From assembly GCA_009760885.1 (NCBI GenBank), contig CM019708.1:1550001-1614000 (forward strand): a stretch of DNA of 64,000 nt. Direction: 5' to 3'. Source of the stretch: Achatina immaculata. Lineage: Eukaryota > Mollusca > Gastropoda > Stylommatophora > Achatinidae. Of the stretch, positions 27,601-39,600 are shown piece by piece. Position 1 is the stretch's first letter, and every line of letters starts with the position of its first letter. The notes under the pieces were generated by a model that was not told the origin of the DNA, ran no database searches, and was given only the letters and a program-made list of their open reading frames with translations. Both the position numbers and the translations under genes were made by a program.

Positions 27601-30600
27601 AGGCAACAAAAATTCATGACATCATAAAGACAACAAAAATTCATGACATATCATAAAGACAATAAAAATTCATGACATAAAGACAGTAAAATTCATGACA
27701 TATCGTAAAAATATATGACAAAATACAGGAAGAGGATACCAAAAGAAAAATATCTCAATGGGCTAATTGAGCCGCAAAGGAAAGAACAGCAGCTGACCTG
27801 ATTGACAACACAGAAGACAGCACAGGATGGAGAATCACAAGTGCCAACATCTGTCAATATAACACATAATGAATGAGTGACATTTAGTTTGTAAAATGTT
27901 CTGTTAGCCACATCAAGCCTGTTTTAATCATTCAAGGGTTACCAGTTGGAAATAGAGGGGAAGAAACTTAATGTCTGCATATCATGTGCTCGAGCACTGC
28001 GAGGAAGGTACAAAGTTCAGAGACTGCCACCAAACACAAGTTTCCATTGTGCAATGGGAGATGGTAAGATATTGTTTCATTATTTCTTTTCACCCTGTAG
28101 CAAAATATTATATACTGTTTCAAAGCGTGAACTATCTTCAAATGAAATATAAAAGAATCAATGACATCTCACAGTTTTCTATCACTGTTCATTTGACAAA
28201 CTTTTAGGCATTAGCAAGCTTTCCTGTAACTTAAACTTCTCCGTTTGCATACCTGAGTGGGCATTCTCCTTTCCTAGGCCACAGTTTTTATCTTATGTAA
28301 TCCAGTTACATAAGATAAGTATAGATTCCTGTCCTGTCCTCTCTGTGCCCACTTGTTATGTCACAATTCTGCTACAGCACAGGGTGAAAATACGTGATAA
28401 AGGATAACAGAACATCTGGACTGAAAGTCATTTCTCAACAAGAAAAAATAGTGAAGAAATAATGTATAGTCATTTCTCAACAAGAAAAAATAGTGAAGAA
28501 ATAATGTATATTGCCCCTGTATTTTTTTTCATCACAACCATAGCACAGAATAACATTTGGAAACTGAAAAATAAAAGTAGCAATTTTCTTTTTGTCTTTT
28601 TGCATAGTACATAAAATTTTGTGCACGGCATGATTTTTTTTCTGTGCACAGCCGCATAGCATTGAGAGAACATTGGACACAATGTGTATCTAGGATATAC
28701 TTCAAGGAAACAAAAAAAGGGTCTAAACTAGCTATGATTCTTTATCTCCCCTGTCAGATTGTATGCTATTGGAAGGCTGTAGTTTTGGCTTGTGAGCTGG
28801 ATCCAGCCAGAGATGCACCACCAACAGTTGTTTAATGAATAAAGTGATGATCAAAAATAAAACATGGACTCATTGACCCAGTACAAGTGAAGAGTGGCAG
28901 AGGGTCGTACCTGTGACTAAAACAAAGAAACTATGTCTGGACCAAACTTTTACCTCTTGCTTTAGATGTTGTCACTGAGTAATTTAAATTGGCACAAGAA
29001 GACTACTGTACTGCTACTAATGTTCTTCCATTTTTAGTAGAAGACTACTGTACTGCTACTAATGTTCTTCCATGTTTAGTAGAAGACTACTGTACTGCTA
29101 CTAATGTTCTTCCATTTTTAGTAGAAGACTACTGTACTGCTACTAATGTTCTTCCATGTTTAGTAGAAGACTACTGTACTGCTACTGATGTTCTTCCATT
29201 TTTATTAGAAGACTACTGTACTGCTACTAATGTTCCTTCCATTTTTATTAGAAGACTACTGTACTGCTACTAATGTTCCTTCCATTTTTAGTAGAAGACT
29301 ACTGCACTGCTACTAGTACTGCTACTAATGTTCTTCCATGTTTAGTAGAAGACTACTGTACTGCTACTAATGTTATTCCATTTTGAATAGAAGACTACTG
29401 AAAGAAAATAAAAGAGTTAATACTACTCCTACTGCTCCTACTACTACTGAACTACTGCAGCATCCACTGCTACTACTATGACCAACACAGCCACCATCAC
29501 AACGTCTACAGCTGTACTACTAAATTATGCTACTTTTATTTCTCCATACTGTGCAGCCAAAAAGTTAAAAATCCGTCGAGTGGGCAGCTTCAAAGTCCTC
29601 AACAACAAAGTTGACTTGTCCACTTATGAGGCAGAGGTCAGCCTTCAGTATTGGACAGCCATGCTTTGTGATCTGAAGCAGCAGACAAGTGTTCAGACAA
29701 TAATGAAAACAATAAACGCAGCAAGAACCGTTCTCACAGTCAAGGTGATGGCGTACAAAAATGGAGAGGGACGACTCAGAAAAGGGGAGCTAATCTGTGG
29801 TTCTAGTGTTGATGGTGTAAGTACTGTATAAGGTTTTTTTGTGAATTTGTTATCTTGTGAGTACTATATAAGGTTTTCTGGTGGATTTCTTATGGTGTGA
29901 GTACCATACAAAGTTTTTTGTGCACTTTTACAGTGTGATTACTGTATAAAGTTGTTTGGATTTTTTGTGAATCTTATGGCACCAAATTGTTTTCTCGTCT
30001 GTTAGGTGAAGGTGATGGTAAAAAAATGCTAAGCCTCACAACAGTAGGGGCCACATCAATCTCAGCCTTGTTAGTCAGGCTACTGTAACACATTCTACAT
30101 CCATTCATGTACCTCAGGGAAACAGCTGCCCCATCAAAGTGTTTGCTGTTGGATGTAAAGACTGTTTTTTTATCTTTCTGGCACGTCATTGTTTAGAAGA
30201 AGGAAAGCTCGTACAGCAAAGCACAGCAAACATGTTGTCTTACTTTTGGTTGCCTCACTAGTCACATGTCTCTGCTGGGTTACCAAACTTTTAGAGTTAT
30301 TTCTTCTCTGTTTATGAGTATGATAATTTCTGAGCTATTAAGGCTCATTGCTGCAGATAAAGTTCACCTCCATTCCTCTCTACTCCTAATCTTCTCTCTC
30401 CAGTTGATGACACCAATTTCTTTTATATCCTCTTCTATGTTGTCTTTCCATCTCTTGTGTAATGTGTAGGTCTACCACTTGGTCTTGTTTCCCTCATCTC
30501 TTGTGTGTGCATAATTTTAATTTGTCTGTTCTCTTCCATTCTTTCTACATGGCCCAGCCAGTGTAATCTGTTCAGTTTCAAGACATTTATAATTTGTTGG

Positions 30601-33600
30601 GATTTAAATAAGGTGTTCAGTGTTCTTTCTATCTCTCCATTCTCCACTGTTGGTATCCTTTGTAGGCCTGAGTATGATAATACAGAAAGTAACTGTTCTA
30701 CTAGAGAATAATGGTTGATTTTATCTATATGAGTTATTTTTCTTTGTTTTATAAGAGTTTTCTACTCATTAACATTTGATGTTCCAGGCACAACTATTTA
30801 TCCTCATCACGTGTTAAATTTTAATTTAAAAACTTGAATTATCTGCATGACATTTTCAGACTTAGTGTCTCATAAGTGCTACATACAGTGAGCAAGAAGA
30901 AATCACAAGTAAAGGGTTAGAGAAATGGAGTTATGCAAGAACCAGTCACTAAACCTAATCATATGTAAGGAGACAATGACTTACATTTAGGAGACTTACA
31001 TGCTACAGTTTGATCTGGAGATGAAAATTTAGGGAAGGGCAGAGCACATCAGGAAGATTAATAAGAAATAAGCTAAGATATTACTGGACAAATCATATCT
31101 CTGATAACAACATGGGTTTATACATTGTATAAACTAGGAAAAATGTAGAAACAGTTTTATTACTTAACGACTACAAAGTTGTGACGTTTCGACGTGAGCC
31201 TTAATCATACAAAAACATACAGGACAAAAAAATAGAGAGAGGAAATAGAGTATAGATTCACATGAATACTATTAAAAAGAAAAAAATTAATTAATTAATT
31301 ACAAAATTAAATAGAGTACTTATCTGTAAATTGTAAGGTGTGGCTTGTCCGGTGGTGTGTGTCAGGACTGGATTTAGTACAACGTGGAGAGTGTTTAAAT
31401 GGAGGCCTGTGATATGTGGTCAGTGGGTTGTAACTGTGGGTGGTGGATGGGGAACCGGGGAGGGGAGAGAGAGTGATACAATGTTGCCCTAGCCAGGAGA
31501 AGTTGAAATAGATGATTAGGGAAGAGGGGTTGCAAAGTGATGCTGTGAGGAGGTTTAACAAGTAAGAAGGGGTGGAGCTTAGTGGAGAGGTACTATAATG
31601 ATTGAAGAGAATGTTAAGTGTAGCTGAACAGTGAGTTTAACCCATGTGGCTCCAGCGTCCCATAATTTTGAATGCAGTGGTTCTCAAGCGCCAGGTGGCT
31701 CGTGTCATCTGCATGACATTGTTTAATGGCTGTTACCAGAAAATCAGATTTGCCTCTGTGGTTGGGGCCATTGAAATGATCTGGGACTGGTTTCGAAGCA
31801 TGCTGGGCGATGTCATACAAATGTTTTTGCATGCAGTCCCCTAATCTGAGGCCAGTCTCACCAATATACATTATCCTGCATCTTTTGCAAACGATGACAT
31901 ATATTACATTACAGGACTCGCATGTGAATCCCTCATGAAGAGTGAAGATAGTTTTGGGAAAGGTGATCGTTTTCAATTCCCAGACTACCAGGCGGGTAAC
32001 ACATCGTGGGCAGTTACATTTTATGGTGCCAAATATGTAAGGTTCTGCTTCAAGTGGCTGTGGATGAGGATGTCCTTAAGGTTTGGCTCACATTTGTATG
32101 CCAACAGGAGTGGATCAGAGAAAATTGTGTCAGGGTCAAGTTGGATTAGTGGCAGATGACGATAAAGAATTTTCGTAACCATCTGACCATGCAGGTGGAA
32201 AGGCAGTACTAACTTAACTCTGTCAGATAGAGTAACAGGCTTTTCCTGAATACTTCTTTACAGCTCACTAGTTGGATATGGTTGAAGGCTTCACGAAGGA
32301 CCTTTTCTGGGTAGTGGCAATGACGCTGCATTCAAAATTATGGGATGCTGGAGCCACATGGGTTAAATTTGCTGTTCAGCTACACTTAACATTCTCTTCA
32401 ATCATTATTGTACCTCTCCACTAACCTCCACCCCTTCTTACTTGTCAAACCTCCTCACAGCATCACTTTGCAACCCCTCTTCCTTAATCATCTATTTCAA
32501 CTTCACCTGGCTGGGTCAACATTGTATAACTCTCTCTCCCCTCCCTGGTTCCCCATCCACCACCCACAGTTACAACCCACCGACCACATATCACAGGTCT
32601 CCATTTAAACACTCTCCACGTTGTACTAAATTCATTCCTGACACACACTGCCAGACAAGCCACACCTTACAATTTACAGCTAAGTAGTCTATTTAATTAA
32701 AAAAATTTTTTTAAGAGTATTCATGTGAATCTATACTTTATCTCTTATCTCTATTTCTTTGTCCTGTATGTTTCTGTATGATTAAGGCTCACGCCAAAAT
32801 GTCACAACTTTGTAGTCATTAAGTAATAAAACTGTTCCTACATTTTTCCTAGTTTATACATTCCGGTATCACAGCTTTACTGCAGTGCTTCGCGTATAGT
32901 TATATACTTATACACTAATTATTGTGTGTGGCTTTATACATTATTATTTCTGACAGATATTTCATTAGGAATACAAGTAGTTACTGTCTTTGGATGTCAG
33001 TAACATATCTTTACTTAATAGAAAATGCTAATTACTTTTGATCATCAACAGATACTTGGACAGTGCAACCACAGACTTGGCATGAACTCAGCTGCCCGTA
33101 GAATATACCTGGAAGATGGATCTGTGGTCCATGATGTGGATGATCTGATCAGGTTTGCAGTGGAAAACTGCAAGACAGAGATGATCAGTGCTGTTCTTGT
33201 CCAGAAAGCAGAATGTAGTGGTCAAAACAGTAAGTTACTTCTCAGAGGAGTCATACTTCTGTCAGTGTTTGTTATTCCTTTCATCCAGGATTACTCATAT
33301 GAGCTGAGATCAGATGATTATGCAAGGTTTTTTTGCATTCAGGTATACTTCAGTCATTCTTATATCTCAATACATGTCCATCTTGTCTACAAATCTGTTA
33401 GTTATTCTTCAGCATAGCAACCTGCAACATGACCTGTCCTACCTTCATTTCTTTTTGTTTCTGTCTACGCATCATTCATTCATTCATTCATTTGCATGTC
33501 CCTTGCGGAACTTTGCCTCCCAAACAGCACTCCTGTAGGCCTCTCGGTTGTGAGCAAGATGGCCTGCTGCTGTTGCATCCATTTCCAGATCGTCAATGAT

Positions 33601-36600
33601 GTCTTGCAGCCATCTTCGTCTTGGTCTTCCTCTTTTTCTTTTTCCCATTATGTATCCTTCCAATACGGTCTTCTCTAAATTATCATGACGTTTAATGTGT
33701 CCAAAACATCAACTAATCACTATTTTACTATTCTTACTATCAGTCCATCTTTCATTAGTCATTGGATTACTTGTAAATCTCTGTTTCATTCATTCTGCCT
33801 ACACATGCATTGGGTATTTTTTTATTCTGTCAGGTTGTTACTGATTACATACTCACATATTAAGAGGTATTTATTATGCTCCAGTTGCTGGTCTGTGTTA
33901 TTGTTTAGTTGCTAGATTGAGATGGCTCAGACACTTGGAGAGGATGGACGAGAGTAGACAGACAAAAAGGGCTTATACAGAAATGATAAATGGAGACAGA
34001 CCAAGACAGCGGTGGTGTGACAACCTGGAAGAAGACTTATGAGCCCTTGGAGTGGACAATCGGCAGAAGAAGACTAAGAACAGAGAAGAATGGGGTCAGG
34101 TCTTGTCTGCAGCGATGAGCTGCAATGGCTCAGAAAGCTGAGTGAATGGATAGTCTAAAACATGAATAGTAACATTATGTTTAAAGAAATTTTAATCTTT
34201 TAATTTATGACAAAATTTGAGCACTAAAAAGTTGCTACAACTTTCCTACATAAACTAGATCAACCTTGAGATAATTTTGACATCTTATTTTGTTATTAGA
34301 AGTAAAGATTGCTTCAAGAAGATAAAGTAATCTGATACTGTTAAATCAGCAGATAACAGAGTGGATGAGAAGGAGCAAGATGAAGCTGGCAGATTTCAGC
34401 ATCTCCAAATGGCAGCCAGTAAAGAAGTTAATGAAGGATTGAGACGATCATTTGAGTTCATGGAAAAAGCAGCAGCAGATCATGAATATGGGAAGAGAGA
34501 AGACACCACAGTACATAATGAAATGCAGGAGAAGGAAGAGCAACAACACAGTGATAGTTTAATTCAGAAAGGTTGGACTGATTTAAAAAATTTTTAAATT
34601 ATTATTTCTTTTCTCAGAAGCAAGTCTAGCATTAACTCTTCCCGTACCTGAGGAAGAAACACAGACATTCAGTCAGCTGGGTGCCGGATTAAAAGCACGG
34701 GTCTTGATATGTATAGGAGCACATTAGTAAAATGTGAATGAAACAGTTTTTCTGTGTGAAAACTGTACTTATTATGTTTCAAAATAACTCACTATGTATG
34801 AAGATTTCATAAATGCAGAGTTTTTATAGGGAAAAAAGAAGTGATGTTTTTAAGACAGTGATTGTGTTTAACTTACCATCAGATCGGTCTGGAGGTACAC
34901 TGCTTACCATCTGAGATGCGTAGATCTACCTGTTGATGTCGTATTGTAATTCAATGTTGATTATCAGTAGAATAATGTCTGAAATAACCGTCTACTACTT
35001 CTCCAGTCATCTAATTTGTCTAGATCTACTTGATATACATTAAAGAACAGTGGTCTGGTCACAGGGCATGTCAATACCCCTATATACCCCTATCTACATC
35101 ACCAAAAATTGAAATTTTTCACAGAAAACTTCCATTTTCTCCCTCGTAACTAAGCACTCTTCGGCCATTTTGAAAAAAGGTAATGGGGCATGCGCACTGA
35201 ATGTTTACAATCTAAACATTACACCTGTTTTTTAATGAAACAAACCAAACATCACTACAGTGACTAAAGGCACCATGTGAGAAACTGGAAGCATCTTCTA
35301 AGCGACGAAAGGCTCGGGAAGAATTAATTTTTAATAAACCACTTGGGACTTATTCCAGAACACTTTCAGTTTAAATTTCTTATACTGGAAAAGTGACTAA
35401 AAATCTGTCAGTCTTAATGTCAGTCTGACTGTAAATGATTAATAGTCTTAAAATGATAATTTAAGTAACCATGTAGTTTTTTTTAGAGTACCATTTTTAA
35501 AAAATAGACAAGTATAACTTCGTAACTTTCTGACAGTCAAAAGTAGCTAAATATTTAAGCTCTGAACATGGAAGTAGTTGCTGGATGCATAACCCTTTGT
35601 ATCCTGATGGTACTCACAAGTACCACTTTGTTTAAAATGTAATATTTCATAAATGCAAACATCATTCTTGATGATACTCAAAGGAATATATACAACAGGC
35701 TTCTGTCAAACAACCAGTAAAGGACCAGCACTCTGAAATTTTGCTCTTCATTGTGCAGAGTGTACCTTTTTCTGTCCTGTCAAACAAAAACTGGGCAATT
35801 TTTCAGAAAACTTGAGTTTTTTCCTCTTTGTACTTGTAAATTCCATCCTTAAAAAAAACAAAAAACATGAAAATGTTTATAAAAATTAATTTCCTTCTTT
35901 CTATGTTCATAGCTCACCAAAAACTACCTTATGACATAAAAAAAATGACAAAAATTACAGGGAAATTAATTCAGGATATTAAGGGATAAAAAAAACCCCA
36001 GTAATAAATATTTGTTTACTGTTACAGTCATCATTTCTGAGTTTGTCTTTCAGTATCTGTTGTAAATATTCAGACAGCAATTTCTGTGCACTCATACCAG
36101 TATTACACAGTATGGCCGAGTCAGTCAGTAAGCAAGTTTGACAAGTGGCTAACAGTATTTGTTTGTATAAACTTCTTGATGCAGATGAGGAGAAGAGGAT
36201 CCAGCATGAACGAGAGCAGATTCTTGAGAACATAAAGTTACCTCCCCTGGAGGTCATACTTCGCGCACCAATAGAAGTTTGGGTCTCTAGTGGAAAGACA
36301 TTTGTTTCCCCCGATGGTAAGACAAATATGGATGATATTTCTAGCCTGTGTTATCTTTTGTTCACTCACTGTTAAATCGAATGAAGGGACAGTTAGTTGG
36401 GACATTTTACCCAAGCATCTGATTATTTCATAGATGTTAAAAGCTGCTTGTACGGTGTAATGTGGTGTACCTTTTAGTGCTTGAACAGCCTGATCTCACA
36501 GCTATGTTGACTTGAATAAGGTGACAGTGGATTTTGAGCCCGCAACCTTCTCATGAGAATCATTTCATTATGATTGTACTACTCCTTCATTCTAGCCCAT

Positions 36601-39600
36601 CTATTCAATGTTTTTTTTTTTAAAGAAAGCCCTTTTCTTCATATCGATAAAAAAATAAAACAGTGCACTTACTTTGGTAAGTACAGTAACGTAGACACAT
36701 CCCTGGTTCATATGACTGAATGCCCATCTGGTGACTATTCTCCATGATGGAGGAAGCTTGCTGGGATACCTTCTTCTTAGTTTTGCTCCAGGGAGTTAAA
36801 AAGGCATATCAGCCTAATATCCATCAGATATGAAGCTTGTGAAAAAACTCTTCACTATGGCATCAACTACAAAGAAGTCCATAGTTACAGGGACATCTCA
36901 TGCACTTTGGATTTCAGTCAATTCAGACTTTTTTTCTGAGCATAAACTAGGTGTGCTGAATATATCCTTCACATAAACCATTTTTTAAAAAAATTGTTCT
37001 TTGTTTGATTGTATCCTGACTTTTTTGTTTGTGACTGTATGTGCTATATTCACACTATATCAATATCTATCTCTATTCTTCCCTTGTTTCTGATGTCAGT
37101 TTTCTGAAATCTTCCTTCACTAAATTCCATCAGTTGTTGAGTCCAAAGAAGAAAATGAGCGTAAAAAGAGGCAGTTCAGATCTCAGGTCTGCCTAGCTCT
37201 GGACATTGAGAAGCATGTTCTGAGGCAGATGAAGGGAAGACGAGTTGAGCAGATGAGTCCAGGAGTCTACAGGTCCACTCTAAGCAGTAAGCAGCCAGTA
37301 GTGATTGAGAAACATTGGAAACATCCTACAGTAGAGGAACAAGATAAACAGCTCTCTGTAGATAAGCTGCAGGTAACTATAAATGCCATGTCTTTATTTC
37401 TTTATTTTTAAACTTGAGTGCTTAACCCTTATCAATCCATTATCAGAGACTTTTAACAAGACCGTTTTGTTGTTCCAGTCAAAGTTCTTATAGACAAGCA
37501 TAATTTCAAATATCATTTAATAAATTATGTTCAAGAAAAAAAAATTCATTTATGCTTATTCATATTTTAAATGTCACCTCATGTATAAAATGTTAGTTCA
37601 TCTATTCCTCTTCTTCTTCTTCTTTCTATCTCCCTGGAATTGTGAGTGTGATGTTCTTTGCAGCAGATGCACTGAAGATGTTGAGGCACAACACTGTGTC
37701 ATCTTGGAAACAGGTTACAATGTTTTTTTCAGCCCCAAAGTGGAGGTAAAAGCCCCCTGGGCCAGCAAGGATCTTACTTCACATATTGAAATATCCTTAT
37801 AAATTCCACATAACAATGAGAATGCAAGAAAAATGTGAATTAGGGTCTAAACAAGGCAAAGAAACAAATGAAACTGTGAGGAACTTAGATTCAACGCCAA
37901 GTCTTCCCATCTTAAAAATGGACAAGAATCACATGTGTGAGCGTGCATATGCATGTGTGTGTGTGTGTGTGTTATAAAACACAGACAGTCTTTAAGTTAT
38001 GAACATTCAAATTTCAAAGTTCAAAATTCAGACTCTGGCTTCTCTGCATTCAGAACAACCCCATATATGCTCAGCCACATGTATTTTTCTATGAACTATA
38101 AACATCCAACTTATGTAAAACCCGTCATTATGAACTCACTTGAAATGAACTCAGTACATTCAAGTTACATACAGTGGTTTGTACTAACAAACAAGCCCTA
38201 CTTTACAGTTTACATCAAAACATTGTGCATCTACAGTGATTCATCAGTTTCTTTAATGTTTTTAATGCGTAGAAAGTTACATTGTATACCATATACTTTA
38301 TAACTGATGTTAGATACGAGCCATACCTAACTGTTCTGATTTACAAACACTAACTGACTTAGGAACAGAACTTGTTTGTAACTTGGGGACTGCCTGTATA
38401 CACATATACAGCTTTTGTTAATCCAGTGAACATACAAAACTTTTTAAAACAGAAGATTCCAGATGAGAATGTCAGTAGTGTGAATGAGGGTTGATTGATA
38501 TGTTCTCAGCACAAGGTACAATGGATTATTTGTGGACAACTTTTTTGGGTTATTTCTCAACATAGTCCCCTTGCAAGTTTATGCACTTAGTCCAGCTATC
38601 TTGGAGATACGGATCCCTTCTTTGTAAAAGTCAGCATCTTGTGCCAGTAGAAAATGGTCTACACATGAATGGCATCATCATCTAAAGCAAATTTGCGACC
38701 ACTGAGCTCCTTTTTGAGTTTGGTAAACAGGTAATAGTCTGAAGGGGCCAAATCTGGGGAATAAGGAGGATGTTCAAGAAGCTGGAAGCCAAATTCATGA
38801 ATGGCAGCCATTGCCACCGCCGACTTGTGAACTGGAGCACTGTCTTGACGAAAGATGACTCCTCTCGTCAATTTCCCTCTGCGCTTTTCCTTCAATTTGA
38901 CCCGCAGTTGCTTCACAAGATTAGCGTTATAGGCCCCGGTGACCATTCTGCCCTTTTGAAGATAGTCTACCAATAGCACACCTTCTGAATCCCAAAAGAT
39001 GAAAGCCATCACTTTGCCTGCAGACAGAACCACTCTTGCTTTCTTTGGAGGTGGGGATCCATGATGTTTCCACTGCTTTGACTGTTCTTTGGTTTCTGGT
39101 TGAAAATGATGAACCCAGGTCTCATCCATAGTCACAAATTGCTGAAGAAACTTTTCGGGATCTGCATAAAAATGGCCAAGATTGTCTCTTGACATGTTGA
39201 GACGCTGTCGTTTGTGATCAGCTCTAAGAAGTTTCGGGACCCGTTGAGCAGAGACCTTTGTCATTTGAAGATCATTGTGAATATAGCATGAACACGTTCC
39301 TGGGAGATGCCCAACTCAGTAGCAATGTACTGAGTCGTCGATCTTTCATTACCATGTTATGGATTCTGCCTGTGGTTTCATCGGCGGTTACCATTCTTGA
39401 TCTTCCTGGATGGGAGTTATCTTCCAGACTCTCACTTCCATGTTTGAATTGAGCTGCCCATTTCTTCACTGTACTGTAAGAAGGGGCACTCTCCCCTAGA
39501 GTCTCTACTATATCCTCATGGATCTCCTTCGATGATAAGCCCTTGATGCAGAGGTAGGGATTGACTGCTCGATGAGAAATTTGATCAATTTTCTCAATTT

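Noticed and set aside
28989..29273. 94-codon open frame of [13 protein letters not shown] repeats as a small gene
   Set aside because: It is the translation of a 42-bp minisatellite with no start context, no splice support and frame loss in later units.
34283..34349. Use of the TTATTAG acceptor at 34281-34300 for exon 15
   Set aside because: It leads to a stop after eight codons in the required phase; the acceptor at 34349 stays open.
37664..37745. Exon-like stretch with TTTGCAG acceptor and GTAAAA donor, reading [19 protein letters not shown]
   Set aside because: Exon 17 ends in phase 0 and exon 18 starts in phase 0. This stretch is 82 nt and gives an immediate stop in that phase. It could be an alternative or cryptic exon but is not part of the main chain.
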